Assembly: GCA_000727475.1 (NCBI GenBank)
Contig: KL647307.1
Coordinates: 219,425 to 283,424 of the forward strand
Reading direction: 5' to 3'
DNA from: Sarcocystis neurona
Taxonomy: Eukaryota; Apicomplexa; Conoidasida; Eucoccidiorida; Sarcocystidae
DNA: 64,000 bases
Part shown: positions 33,201 through 47,100 of the stretch, piece by piece
Numbering within the stretch: position 1 is the first letter of the stretch
Layout: every line of letters begins with the position of its first letter
The notes under the pieces: generated by a model
Databases searched by the model: none
Seen by the model: the letters and a program-made list of their open reading frames with translations, nothing else
Told to the model about the DNA's origin: nothing
Position numbers and translations under genes: made by a program

Positions 33201-36200
33201 ACTGTGCCAGCCAGTGCTGCCCCTCTATCTCTCGCGTGCACGTAGTCTTCCCCTCTCTGCAAGCAGAAACTCGGCGACTTTCTGGCGATCAGAGGAAGCT
33301 CACCTGAGGACCACCTACGACATATGCGGGACGCTCTTGTTGCTACAGAGCACGTATCGACTAAACTAGGTAGCCCCAAAGTCCCGCTTGAATGCGTGAG
33401 CACGCAAACGAGTAGACGTTTGTGCCTCACTCTTTGATGTGCACGCGCATCTGTGTCATACGTAGACTCCCCACAAGTGTTTGTAGTGGTGTCGGGATCG
33501 CTGGGCCGGCGTTGAAGATGCGCTTTCAGGCCTACAGAGAGCTTTCAGCTGGGGCGCAGCTGTAGAGCTCGTCGCTTTTGTACACACCGCAACTCTGTGC
33601 GCACTCCTTGTACACACGTCGGAGCACGGACTTTTAGCACGCGGGTTCCGGTCTCAAATAAACAGTCTCGCCGCGGCAAAATCTTTTGACCCTCCGCACG
33701 AGATACGTACACACACCGACAAGTCTGTATTTCACCTACGGAAAGAGAGTGGCCATGGCGCAGCGGGTGTCGGTGTGTGTGTGTGTGTGTATGTGCACGC
33801 CGTTGTGTCCCGAAAACACCGGGGGGGGCATGTCTACTGAATATGAATTAGCTGCAGCAAAAACTGCTGCCTGACTCATGCCTCTGCTGCTCGACTCTTG
33901 TGTGGACTGCTGCTCCTTTGCAGCTGCGTACGAGTGCAGGTGCTGAGCTGCTCTTCGAAACCTGCGGCATTAGCAGCTCCCGCGTCACCGACAGCTGCGG
34001 CTGCAGCAGCAGCAAGAGAAAATTCAGGACGTTCACCTAAAGAGCGCTATTCTACGCTGTCGTTGTTACATATTATAGGAGACGCGACAATACTGGGGCC
34101 GCAGCCTCCAGCAGTTCGTGCAGCTGCTGGTGGGTCTGGTGTCTCTTCGTGTGAATCTCAGCAGTCTGCCGCTGCGACGCAGTTGCGTGGTGCGCTGGCC
34201 GCTGCAACAGCGGCAGACAGTTCTGCGGCTGCAGAGGCAGCAGCATCTGTGGTATTTCCTGCTGCTCCTGGTTTCTGTCCCATGACGCCGTTGGTAGCAG
34301 CCTTGCACGCACTGCTGCAACGCGGAATCGAGTCTCTCTGTCCTGCGCCGGCAGTGTCATCTCCTAGCGACGACACGGCTGCCGCCTCGTCGACTGAGTT
34401 TCCGGTGTACGTACACTCCGGCAGCTGCAAAGCTGAAGCGGCTGCCGCTGCAACTGTCGCGCCTCGTTGTAGAAGCAGCGGCACAGGGCTCGGCCGCAAC
34501 AGCAGCACTACCACCGCAACCGAACGCAACAGCCACACCAGCCGAAGCGGACGTAATATCAGCAGCTTCAACGGTCGTAACACTGGTGATCGCGGGTACG
34601 ACACTTATTGGGCTAATTCTCTAGCTGAAGACACTTCAAGGGTCCCCACTTCTCCTTCGTCTGCGACTGCCTGTCTTTCCTCCTCTGCCGTACGACTGCC
34701 CTCTTTGCATGAGCAGTTGCTGCAAGGCCTTCTCGGTTGTCAGGCGAAGACGCTTACGTTGTGCTGCTTGCCCGAACATGCCGACGCGCGCGCATCTGCT
34801 AGTGCTGTACAGCTGCTGGATCTACTACAGCGGCTTTCTCTTCATTCTTTCCGCTGCCAACAGCTCGTACTACAACCTGTGCAACAGCGGCACGGACAAA
34901 AGCGTGAGACACAACACTTGCTACAGCTATTACAGTGCTGTTTAGGAGAGCGCGCAGAGCAGACAGCGACACCAGCTTCACGGCAGGAGTGCAGGGCGGC
35001 GCTTACATTACTAAGACACGCGGAAGCCGCAGGCTGGCGGACGCTGCTGCCGTCTTATTCCGTGCAGCTGCAACCCCAGCTGCAGCAGCACCAACCAGAG
35101 CAGCAGCACGTACAGCAACAGCAGCAACTTCACATCGCGCAGCAGCAGCACAAGACCGAGCTCGTCCCTGCAGGTCGACACAAGAAGACCTCAAAGAATA
35201 AATATGAATGTGATGAGAAGTATATGTCCAGTAGTGAAACGCTCCGTCCGGTAGATCAGAGAAAACCGGCCAGCAGACGCACACAGGAGCAGCAGCAGCG
35301 ACAAGCCCAACAGCAGCGGCAGACGTCCAGGCACAGGAGGCCCGCTCTATTCCGTGAGGATTCTCTGCATGCGGAGGACGCGTCCAGCTCTAGTGGCTCT
35401 TCAAGAGCCTCGCGCAGTAGCCTGGCAGCAAGAGTGGGGACCACGGAACCAGTCGGAGGCGCAAGAAATGTCCCGGAACCGGCAGAAACAGCCAGGGCAG
35501 CAACAGCCAGGGCAGCAACAGGAGCAGCAGGAGTACGTGGGTGCGAAGCGCAAACAGCGGGAAAGTTGTACGGAGGTAGAACACATTGCAGCGCAGTGCG
35601 CTATGATTCGGCAGACGCATCAGAAACTCCTGGCGCAATAGATGGGCGAGCAGCGTGCAAAGCAGCCGCAGCACCGCCACTAGGCAGAACAAGCACGCCG
35701 GAGGGTGTCCTTTTGGCTGGTGCAGTAGGAACAGGGCAACAACGGGTGGATCCGACTGACGCGTGTAAAGAAACACTGCGAGGTGAGCGCTTAAATACTG
35801 CTGCAAATAGACGTGGCCCGCCACACGCACTGGGATGCGGCACGAGTGCTGCCGACAGTACAGGAAGCAAGCGTAGCAACAACACCAGGAGCGCTGGAAC
35901 ACGATCACTCAACGAACGCAGCGCGTGTGCAGCTTCCTCTTCTTTTCCTTTGTTTTCCTCCGCTTCTTCGCCTTCTTCTTCTTCCTCCTCCTCCCCTAGA
36001 CGAAAAACTGGTCCCCCGTCTGCAAAACTTCGGATGCAGAAGGCAGAACGGCAGCAGCAGCGGCTGCACATCCCAGAGCCCGAGTATGGCAAGCAGCACC
36101 AGCAGGATTACCCCCATCTGCGGCGTCACACGCAAGCAAGCCAGCAGCAGCAGGCGCAACAAGAGAAGCAACTTAGAGGCCAGCGGTCCGGGCGTACGCA

Positions 36201-39200
36201 CGAACAGCAGCTGCGTCAGCGCCGCCACAAGCTTAAACAGCACCGGCGGCAACACGGGGGGAAGTCGCGGCAATTAGAAGAGCAGGGGAAGGGTATGCGG
36301 TCGCGGCGGCAGGGAGCGGCAGGTACAACTGAAGCGGCTGGCTCAAGCAGCGACGCGTCTTCCTGCCGCACCTCCTCGACAGACGCTGCTGCGATCTGCT
36401 GCGGTGGCTGCAGTACGGGCAGGTACTGCAGCGGCGGCGGTCCCCGCGGGGCACCGAAGAAGTCAGAGCAGCAACAACAAGAGCAGAATGCGCGGCGGGT
36501 CCAGTATTCACAGCACCAACTCAATTCAAGCGGCGACTCTTCTGCCCTGCTGGCGAGGGGACGGCAGGCGGAAACAACGAAGCTTTCAACAGAGACCACG
36601 AGGACCGTTTGTATCACTACGTCTTCGCAGGTGCATCATGGAGCAATGCAGCAGCCAGACCAGCAGCAAAAACAGCAGCGGCAACAGCCTGATGAGGAGC
36701 GGCGACGGCGCCAGGAGCAGCAGCGCTGTCAGAATCTGGGCGGGGACCAGCTACGGACAGCGCAACAGCAACACATGCAGAAGCACCGGGATGAGAAACA
36801 GCAGATGCAGCACCCCCAGGAACAACAGCATCAGACCGCGAACCGGCAGGAACAGCAAGGGCAAAGATTCGAAGGGAGTTGTCCTCCTGCTTCAGGGACC
36901 GGGTTGAACTGCTCACAAGGCGAGAAAAGTTGCCACGGCGACAGCGGGAGGAGGACGGAGACGGAGGAGCACGGTCAGCAGCGACAGCTGGCGGCGCAAG
37001 GAGGACAACAGGTCTGCGCACGGAGGGTCCTGGAGCATTTCAGCAACAGCAACAGGAACAGCAGCAGAGAGAGCGGCGAAAGAAGAAGAACAAAAGAACG
37101 CCAAAGGGTGGACACGGCAAGATTACAGCAGGATAACACAGCTCAGGAAATTGGTACCTCACCTGCGATGCAACAACAAAAGGACTGCATCGGTAGGCAA
37201 CAGCAGAAGCAGCTGCTACAGGGACTCGACAGCAGACCGCAGGATGAACAGCTGCCATCGCAGTACCGGCACTATCAACAGCAGCAGTCCCAGGACGTCC
37301 AACACGACCAACATCAACAGCTTTGCCAGGGAGTGCTGGGCTTCCAGCAACAGCAACAGCGTCAACGACAGCAACAGCAGCCACCTGTGCAACGTCAAGT
37401 AGAGCCGTCTTCCTCCGACGCATTGAAAGGCAGCGGCGCCAGCCTGAGGGCCTCAAATTTATCACACGCAAGCCGTGCTGGAGAAGCAGAAACAGCAGCA
37501 AACGAGTGTCTTTACACAGCGGCGGGATGGGAGTGTGGAAACAACAAATGCAGCCAGAAATCAGGCAGGTGCAACAGCGGTGGCTGTGGAAGCCACTACA
37601 ACAGCTGCAGCAATGGCAACAGCCCCAACGACTACATCGATGACAGCTACAACAAGAAAGCGGAACGCGACATATGTACGGCAGACAGGCCTCCGAACAA
37701 ATGCAGATCCGCAGCCGTTTGTGGAACCGTAGCTGCACCGGCGATATGCAGTGCAGGAGCCGGGGGAGCAGCTCCAGCAGAGCGGAAGGATTGCAGCGGC
37801 AGCAGGGAAGCAGCAGGTGCAGCTGCCACAGGTCCACCAGCTTGCAGAGCAGAAAGAATGGCAACTAGCAGACCGACCAGTGCCACCCGCAGCGCAGCGC
37901 CGGTCGTACCGCCAACCTGCACAGGAGAAGCAGCACCAGAGACAGCAGCCGCAGCAGGCACTGGAGGATACCTAGCAGCACCTCTAACAGCGGGAAGTAG
38001 AGTGGCCGACATAGCAGTTAGTAAGACGGAACCATGGAGGGCGAAGAGCGCAAGAGCAAGTGTGTTTCCCGCAGCACCTACCAGGGCGTCCAACTCTGGT
38101 GCGAGTGCTGCAACAGTAGCCAGGAGAATGGGTGCTGCAGCAGGAAATGCACTAGGAGCTGGGGCGCCTCGAGCCGTAGCAGGGCGCGGCACCAACGCAG
38201 CAGCAAGCGCAGCTGCAAGTAGGGCAGCCTCTCTTGCACCCGTGAGAGCTTCCATTGCAGTAACAACTAGAGAAGCGCGCGCTCGAGCCTCTGGGGTGGG
38301 GATGGCAAAACGTAGTACAGCAGTGGTCGCAGCGGCAGCAACAAGGGGCGCAACAAACAGGTTTACAAGTAGTGTGCTTCTACAAAGAAACCGACCGTCG
38401 GCGGCAAGCATATCACCCCGCTTTACACCGCGTGGAGACAGACGACAGGCACTGCAGTCGCGTCTCAACCAGAAGCAGCAGCAAAACAGCCAGCAGGAGA
38501 AACAGAGCAGCCACCAGCAGCGGAGCAGCGAGCAGCAGCTGCAGGGCAGCCTGCAGCGGCAGACTACTCAAGAGCCAGGAGGAAATCGGCAGCAAAGACG
38601 GACGCAACACCAGCTGGTTGTGGATGACCTGGAAAAGCCAGAACCGTTGTCCTCATTGATGGGAGTAACTAATGCAGCAGCAGCAGCAGGAAATTTGAAG
38701 CCTTACGACAGCAGCGCCACAGGTGCGGGAGGTTGTGACGCAGCAGGGACATTGACTGCTAGAGCAGGTCGAGACGGAGAAACAGCAGCAACGGCCGGAG
38801 TTGCAGGCGCCGCAACCTCGCTAGGAGTATCCGAAACGGTGGTGGAGAGCAGTTTAGCAGGAGTAACGGAAGGGGAGGGAAAAGAACCAACAGCAATCGC
38901 GTCGTCCCTGTTGCACACACCTGAGCACTCGCCTCTAGCCGTAGGTGGTGAGGCTGTATTGCAGCAGAGGATGCCCAGCAGCAGCCACTCGGCAGCAGCA
39001 GGAGCGGCGTGTGAGAAGGAGGAACTCCTACTGAAGGGGTTGCGAGACACAGATTTGCAGTTGGAAATTCTGCGTCTGCGCTCGCTGTTGCGAAAGACTC
39101 TGCCCTGCAGAGACACGAGCGTCGCTTCTGCTGATGCTACCAGTTACAAAAAGCTACAAGACGAACTACTCCGGCTGCAGGTACTCTCGCTGCTCTGAAG

Positions 39201-39609
39201 TGCTCCGGCTTCCAGCGCGTTTGCACCTTTTTCTGCTCCGCCATAGCTGTTGCTGTGCAACGTCGCGGCATCACTGGCACACACACACTGCCTGCTACGC
39301 TGTTGCTGCTGTGTCTTTGGTTGTTGATGTGCTGCTGCTCACGGAGAGAAGCGGTGGTGGCGCGGCACCGGTGACCTGGGATCTCTGCGGGGCGAGGCAC
39401 TCGTCCGCTGCTTGTGTGCCCCTTTCGTTTCAGTACCCCTTGAGATGCTTCTGCATAGCTGCTGCAGCTGCTGTTGTTCCTTGCACGTCGGTCTCACCCT
39501 GAACCTCCTCCTGTCTACAGTACTTCTGTGCCTCACCTGCTGCTCACGCGCTTGCATTCCATCCTTCATTTGGGTTCTTGTTTTGTAGTGGATGACACAC
39601 ACGTTTACG

Positions 39610-39642
<33 letters not shown>

Positions 39643-42600
39643 GTCTACATATATATATATATAAGATAACTAGATCTTATATACGCCGACTCTACCTTGA
39701 GACTCAATTCATAATTTAAGTAAATGTGTCTGTGTACAGATCCGTACACACATATGTACATGTATATATATATATATATATGTCTGTGCGTAGACTTGTG
39801 TCAACATATGCGTATGCACATTTGTTCTTAAGGTGCTGCAATTCAAGTAGCGCTTCCAGCTGCCCAGCGTGGACAGCTCGTTCTCACTCAGAGGAACGCG
39901 CGTCGTCTGCTCGCTTTCTCCGAGCGCCAACTTCTAATGCGTTTTCTCATTAAGTGTCCTGTGTCGCCGCTTTCGTTGTCTTGCTGCTCTTGTCACGTTC
40001 AACCTGTGCCACTTGTCTGCATCGCGCTGCTGTGCTTCGTTGCGCTACGTGTACGCGGAGTTGCTGCGAGGCTCACAGAAGCTTGGTGCTCCGTATGCAG
40101 CTGTCCCGGCTGTTGCTCCGTGGACCCTTCTTTCTAGATACTGTCTACCATACGAGTCGCCAAAGTGTACAAGAGGGTGATTGCGCGTGCATACGTCCAG
40201 TGTTGCACGCGCCGCCGTGCATTCTAATGAATTCTACTTGGTAATCCTGGAACTGCCCCTAGAGTGCCTAGATGAAATTTGCAACTTCAGAGCCCACCGC
40301 AATGAAGGGGAGCCGCGTGTGGGGTACTGCGCTTCCACTCTGAGAAGTCTTCTTGCGGCATTGCATCACCTCCTCCGATTGCCGTCTGCTGCTGCTTCAC
40401 TCCGTGCGCTTTCTTCCTTTTGCAATACTCACGCACAGCGGGAATCCACGCCCCGCTGTCCTCTGATGGTGCGTGTACCATTCTCGGCTGCGCTAGCATG
40501 CAGTCTAATGCTACGGCTCCGTCGTATGATTTGACAGTATCTGCGGATCGGGGTGGCACTGCGTTTCATCGTCCGCCTGTTGCTTAATGTGCTACTAGAA
40601 TCCTACTGCGCCTGCGAAGCCGATGGCTGCCGTAACACTGCAGCGTAGTTCTCTTCAGGTGGGGCACCTCCGCGTCACGTTTTCAAGACAGTTCCCTACA
40701 CCATCTTGTGTCCTATGATGCTGCGTCTGCGCAAGACACTGCTGCTGCGCCATCACACCAGATTCCTTAAGGCTGATACAGTCAGAGCCCCTTTCCGCCA
40801 GCCCCTATTATCCCGCCAGTATCAATTACCCTGCTGCGATTCCTCTTTAGCTTGCTGCTGCTGCTGCCAGTCCAAGTCTGCAACGCCGGCGTCCTCCATT
40901 GCTTCTTTTAATGCAGCCCGTGTCCCGCGGATTCTTGTGCCGTTGCACGTGTCTGTTCGTGTGCCTCGCTGCATCACCTTTCATTCCTCGCAGGCTTCTT
41001 CCGCTTCGCAGCTGCCTGGACTCTTCGGAAAAGGAAGAGGGAGACAAGGAGCAGGAGCAGCAGTGGGAGGGCGAGGGACAGCAGACTCCCCGGTGGCGCG
41101 TCAATCAGCAGCACCCCTAGCTGTAGCGGCAACATCTGCCGCGGCACCTGTCAACACTGCAGCACCAACAGAGCCCACTCGTCTTCTGCGTGCCGACCCT
41201 TCCACTGGTGTAGTGCTACCACAGTGCTGGGCGAACGGGAGGAGAAGCAGCACAGAAGAGGCCACACTTACTGCCGCAGCAAGAGACTACTTCCGGTCCT
41301 TCCCACGCACTGTAGGTGAAGGCGTAAGCCGTCCGATACGGAAGGCATCGCTGCACGCAGCAGCCGAAGTTCAACAGGGAAGGAGAGGCAGTGGCATGTC
41401 AAGTGTAACGGCCATTCTCCGTCGGCGTGCCTCTGGCCGGCGCGCCACCTTTCGACAACAGAGCCCGCCCGATGGTGCTATTGCTGCTGCGTTCCTCGAC
41501 GGCTCGTACGTTCGCCTCCCACCAGGAGCAGCGCTAGCGGTGCCAGTGCGCGCAGCGGCAGCAGGGTCAGTCGCCGCCGCCACAGCAGCACCAGCAGGAA
41601 GAACAGGGGCTGTCTGGCGAGGCCGCCGGTGGTCGTTGCCGACGCCATCGCGTGTGACGCTGCAGGTGTCTGAACCATCAACCAGTTTTTTACAGGTTCC
41701 ACCAGCAGCACGGCGGAGGCTGCAGCGCAGCTGCACTAGCAGTTTCGACTGTTCGCGCACTGCGATTTATAAGGGTAAGGTTCGTGACGTATCAAAGTTC
41801 CGCATTGCAGGTGGCAAACGCATTACAAGCCTCTGTCGTACGAACGTCAGCCGCAGCTGCAGCAACAGTCCCGCAGCCGCAGCTGCAAAAGAGACAACGC
41901 CGTCGAGGGTAGCAGCAGCCACTGGGATCAATACGAGAACAGCAGCAATACGTTACCGGCGCAGTTCGCTGCCTCTGCAGCAACAGCGAACACTATCTCC
42001 TGCTGCGTACTCTGCATGGTCTTGTAGCGCTGATGCCTTCGGACGCCTGCAAATGAGAGTAGGAGGAAGAGGCAGAAGCATTTCATCTTTCCGTAGTTGC
42101 AGCAGCAGAGGCGCGCGAAGCAACAAGAACTCGCCACCCCGTCCCACGCGCGTGCGAATTGGCCGAATGATGCAACAACGCTCAGCAGCTGTCTATTCGG
42201 TCGCTGGGAGGACGCCTCGAAGCGCAGTGCAACACTCGCCAATTCTGTGCCCCTCTATCGAGTATACGTACAGCGCACGCTGGAAAGCCGCTGCAGCCTT
42301 AAAAGCAGCGGCCGGTCGCAGTCCTGCCAAGCTCGGCCAGCACCTGCGAACTGACAGTCACCGCAGTAGAAGCGGTAGCAGTTCAAGAAGAAAAAGCGGC
42401 AAACCCGCACACGGGGACCACGGCGCACACACCGGCTCCTTCAGAAGCACCCGAAGCCGGAGGCCGCGGTGCACCTGCCATGTGCTGAACAGCCGCTGCA
42501 GTAGGCATAATAGCAGCTGCAGAAGACCCAACAGCAGTGGCAGCAGACCGAACAGCAACTGCAGTACACACAAAAGCGGCCGCAGCAGATTCAACAGCTC

Positions 42601-43609
42601 CTGCAGCAGGTTCAACAGCAGCCACAGCAGGTACAACAGCAGGAGCCCCACCCGGAAAAGCTGCTCCCCCAGACACATTAGAAGCAACAGCGGAGGTAGG
42701 TCACACGGTTCGGCGTGGGAGACAGCGGAAAGACTACCTGCCCTTGCAGCAGCGGTGGCAACAGGCCCCAGCAGTCCCCGACGGCCTGTCAAGCGTACTG
42801 CTAAAAAGCAGACTACTCAAAAGACGACCGCGTCAGCAGCTGCAACAAGGCATCCAGCCGCAAGGAGCTCTACGGCAGTAAGAGGAGCAGCAGGAAGGAC
42901 TGCAACACCTTCGTCCGGCTCGCCGGCTACGAGAGCAGAAGCACTTCCTGGTCACGCCATGGCCAAATCAAGTTCACACAGGCGAGGGTGTTGTCCACAT
43001 CGCAACAAAAGCGGCACACACAGTAGGCCATCCAGTGCATCTCCTGTTGCTTTCTGTGCTGGTATCGCTGCGCCTGCTGCAAGAGCAGTGCAGTCGTCAG
43101 AAGCTGCACTCAGTCGGCGAGTCGCTGCAGCGCGTAAGCGTCCGCTGGCGTTGCAGGTTCGCAGAGTCGTGCTGCGTCCAGACGGGCAGCAGCACCAGCA
43201 AGTGGAAACAGCAGCCGGCGCTACTGCTCGCCCTAAAGCTGCGTCGCCTTTGGCAGCATCACGCGTGGCAGCGACATGCAGAGAAGGTAGCCCCGACTCC
43301 CAGCTGCTGCCGCAGCAGCACCCTCCGAGTTCTAGCAACAAACGAAAGGAAGGAAAAGCAGCAAAGAGGACTCCTGCACTAAGCGGCAGCTGCTGCGAGC
43401 CGCAACAAAGGAGCTCGGAATGTAGGCACACCGCGGCTGCTGCCCAACGAGGCAGAGAAGTGCTGCCGTGGAACTCCAAGGGAGATAAGGCAAGTGCACA
43501 CTCTCTGAGCGGCGTCGCTATTTGTACACTGCTGCTTACAGTGAAGCAGACACGAGCAGACATTCGTGTGTATAGGTGCGCATATCGAGCAACTCAGCCG
43601 ACTACGTAG
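27266..43609 (+). CDS. Divergent kinesin-like protein, degenerate motor domain with giant insertions
   Basis: Exons 27266-29168, 29592-32889, 33924-39180 and 40994 to about 43575 (frame open to 43609) join in consistent phase (1, 2, 0). Within them, segments follow the order of a kinesin motor: RRRVYVHLVF (31034, strand 1 position); GGAEQLLQSLVGWLM plus ATLLLLGES (31531-31616, where GQTGSGKT is expected); NIPGIVELVLRALL (31930); CSAFAVSEQGIADLL (32083, like the EIYNE..DLL strand); AAAAVVLQQAERSFCALRG (32630); VGDVI|ICVRVQVLS across the intron at 32889/33924; YSTLSLLHIIGDATI (34049, DLAGSE position); and LLQGLLGCQAKTLTL (34708, like LLxDSLGGNxKT). The P-loop lysine and both switch motifs are missing, so ATP hydrolysis is unlikely. 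Blocks are separated by Ser, Ala, Gln and Arg-rich insertions. Family assignment is inference from element order and hydrophobic pattern, not from invariant residues. Confidence 0.5.
39181..40993. other. Intron-like interval inside the kinesin-like gene
   Basis: The left part is CTG-rich (39220-39560), then TA microsatellite (39600-39670, 39760-39785). A + frame at 40200-40534 reads like protein (NEFYLVILELPLECLDEI), but its acceptors give phase 2 while the preceding exon ends in phase 0. It could be an extra exon if another short exon precedes it. Confidence 0.35.
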
Positions 43610-44194
43610 CGACTGCTTAGACACACGTCCAGAAAAGGTATTGCTATCCTTTTCAGTGGAAGAAAAGCCCTTGCGTTATTCGTCCAACTAACACTCAGAC
43701 AACTGCTACGAATCGCTGCTGCGGGACACCGCGGCAAAAATGGTTGACACCGCCGTTCGCCTTCTGTAAGCGCTGCTGCTTCGGCCTCTTCGTAAGACAA
43801 CTGCGGCGCCTCATCGTGACAGCTGTCTGCTTCTGCGACAACTGCTGGCGCGCAAGGCCAGGCCTGCAATGTGGTTGTTCACAAAAAATCATTCTGGGTT
43901 GAACCTTCTCGTGAGGCAGTCGCGTTGTCACAGCTGCTCTTGAAATCACAGAAACACACCGATCCATACATTTAAGGCGGCGCCGATTCCTACTTGTACA
44001 TATAGAAAGATGACTATGCGACTGCAAATGCCTCGCGCCACTACGTTGACTTTTTTAGCTTGCGCCTCTGCGGGTGTCTGCTGAGCTCCATCAGCGCAGA
44101 TGTAGCTCCTGCCCTGCCGGTTGCGTCTGCTTATTGCTCCGACCCGTCGTGCTGCTGCCACATTTGGTGAGGGCGACGCACGGAGGCTCTGCAG

Positions 44195-47100
44195 CGGAAG
44201 CAGCAGGATCTTGCCGCTGTTGAGATTCAGGCGCTGCTGGAAGGGCTTCTGGAGTTTAAGCAGACACTTGAAAGCGTCCAGACAGTCAAGCGCCTCTCCC
44301 TGCAGTCCTGCAACCACGTGCGTGTACACTCGGATGCCCTTCCTGCAGCGGCAGTGCGACTCCTGTGTCGCGCCAGAAGCTTTCTCTCTCTGACCCCTAA
44401 AGTGACGCCGTGGCTATATGTTGCGCCTTCGGTGGTTGTAGCTTACTCTAAGGCTGACACCGAGATCGCACTTTTGCGTCACCCTTTACTCCCTACTGTC
44501 TGCGTATGCGTGGACGCGCCATACGTCGTGGTTGGCGGATGCAAGCTACATGCTTGTTCTCCACGATGAATCTGGTCTGCGGACAGATTTTTCGTTAGAC
44601 TTTGCCTGCGAATAACAGCGAGCATCCGAGTAGTACGTGCGCGAGTTTCTAACACAGGTAGAATGTTTCGCCACAGGCGCTGCTCTGGTGCACCGTCCGA
44701 CTAGGTAAGTATTGATTCTTCGAGCCTGACGTAGCACTGTCCTGACCTCTGCTTGTAATCTTCAACTAACTGCTGGCTTGTCCGATTACGCAATCTTGTG
44801 GAGCGAGTCGTTTATCCTTCTGTGGCTTATACGTTTTTCTGTCCCTGCTCCTAACACTACGCCATACGTATTTCTGCCCTTGTCTGTAGTCCGTACGCGA
44901 TACGTCAAGTAGCGAAACGGTGCTTCCAATCTTTCCCTTCTTTCGCTGCTAACGCCGTTGCTGCTGCAGGACTACCGCTGCAGAAGCAGTGACGGCTTTC
45001 CCTCGACAGTGAGTACTCGTGCTGCTCCGCAGGTACTAGCAGAAACGGCAAGGGGAAGGCGACAAGGAAATCCACAGTGGGGAAGAGCAGCGGAGAGAGA
45101 GGCTCTGACTGCGCACGCGCATGGGAGTGCTACAGCTGCTGGTGCTCGGGGACCCTCGGCAGAATCCAAGCGCGACATCGCAGCAACGACATCCCCTCTT
45201 CCTCCTTCACCTACGTCAGGACGCGCAGGGAAGCAGCCGCAGCAGCCGCGACACCCCGCGGTGCTGCAACGAGCAGAACTCGCTGTCCAACGTGCTTTAC
45301 AGACATCTGTGAGACGCGCACACGCACATATGTATATATATATATACGTGTGCAGGTCCACATATCCAGACGCACTCTCTATCTCTGTATACATATATAT
45401 ATATGTATATGCATGCAGGGCGTTCTCCACAAGTAGACATAAGCATGAGTTCAAACACAAGTACGAATTTCTTTGTTGACAAAGTACATTTACGTTGCAA
45501 GTGCTGTCTACCGAGCTGCCTGTTGTGTAGAAGAACCGTCCTATGGTACAGGTAGGTACAACACGCCATTTCTTATACGTAAGAACAAGAGTACACAAGT
45601 ACGTGAATGCATGGCCCAGTTGTGACTGAATTTGTTGCGTTGCTGTACGCAGGCCCCAGTGGCTTCAATAGAGAAAAACGCTAAAAAGCTGCTCCAGCGT
45701 ATGCAGCGCGAGTTAGGGCAGCGAGCGCCCCACCTGCTGCCCGTCCACTCCAAGCTGCAGGGTGTAGTCGAGGTAAAGCCTACACCCTTCACGCCACGTT
45801 GTCGGTCAACAAGGGGTAACAGATATCTACAGGTGTGCGGGTACGTGTGACAATGCGAATGAAAATGTGAATCACACATGTCTGTTGGTGGTCCAGGTTA
45901 CTAGGTAGCGCAGAAATACGAGATACTTACACAAACAAGTCTGCATAATAGTTCCTGTGTACCCGTATTCGCGATGTGTATACGTTGCCGCTTTGCGGCG
46001 GAGGATAAATGCATGGGAACAAGGGAACCTAAATGTACATATTAGTGCTGTATGAGGAAAATGCTCTTTCCTGCAAGTTTAACAAGGTGAAAAGGTGTAG
46101 TTGTGTACTTGCACACATACACAATAAGAGCCTGCGTTGAAGCACTTTCCTCGGCTGACTTCTCCTGAAAAGCCCTGGTGGTCTGAAGGCATGCATATAT
46201 GAAGACTGTTTTCCACAAGTGACTCTCAAAGAATATTCGCGTATGCTCCTCGGCTGGACTGAAGAACGCCTTGTGCTACGTGTGTCCACAGACATGTCCA
46301 CAGGCTAATGTTCAGGTGCGAATGCAGTGCCCACAGTTGACGAATGCCGCCAGGGCGCGCGGTGCAGTGGTATTTCAGCTTATGTGACGTACGTTCTCGG
46401 AGCTCGACTTGTTTCCCAGCGATGCCGTCTGCACATAGTCCTTTACGCCGGATGTTTACCCATCGCTGACCGGCTGCGTGAGTGGCTTGTTCAGGGACCA
46501 GGCGAGCGTGCAGACAAGTTTTTTCTGCGCAATTTTGTCTCAAGTCCAGAAATTTTCAGTCGTGTGCTCTGCACTCCGTGACTTTGTACTGTTGTGTATA
46601 AACACTTCTAGGTGAAAATGGCCTCACGACGTAGTGCCTGTGCCTTCTTGTATAAACGTGCAGGTGCTCCCAGCGGTACGTCCACGTGAACAGACACATT
46701 TCTATTTATATATCCATCTGTATGCATATACGTATATACCTGTTCGTGCGTTCTCCCCCTTAGGCAAATACGTAAGCCTTCTTGGGCCCCTACGCAAATG
46801 ATAAACGCACATTATTTAGTTTGTTGATGGGATTCGCACTCTTGTTGTATTAACTGCTCCCGTCCTTCCTCAACCAATCGACCGTAGGTACGCGTACACT
46901 GAAAGGTGCGGATGTACTTGAACTTGCACACCCGAATCTGCAGAAACCCTTACACGCATCAGTGTGCACTTGTTTTGTAGTTCTGCGAAAGCATCGGCAA
47001 TCAGACGTAGAAACGCGTATGTGTTCTCGGACAAGTGACACGTAAGTAGTCACAGATACATGCATCTACCTCACTACTACAGATATGTTCGTGCTCGTAT

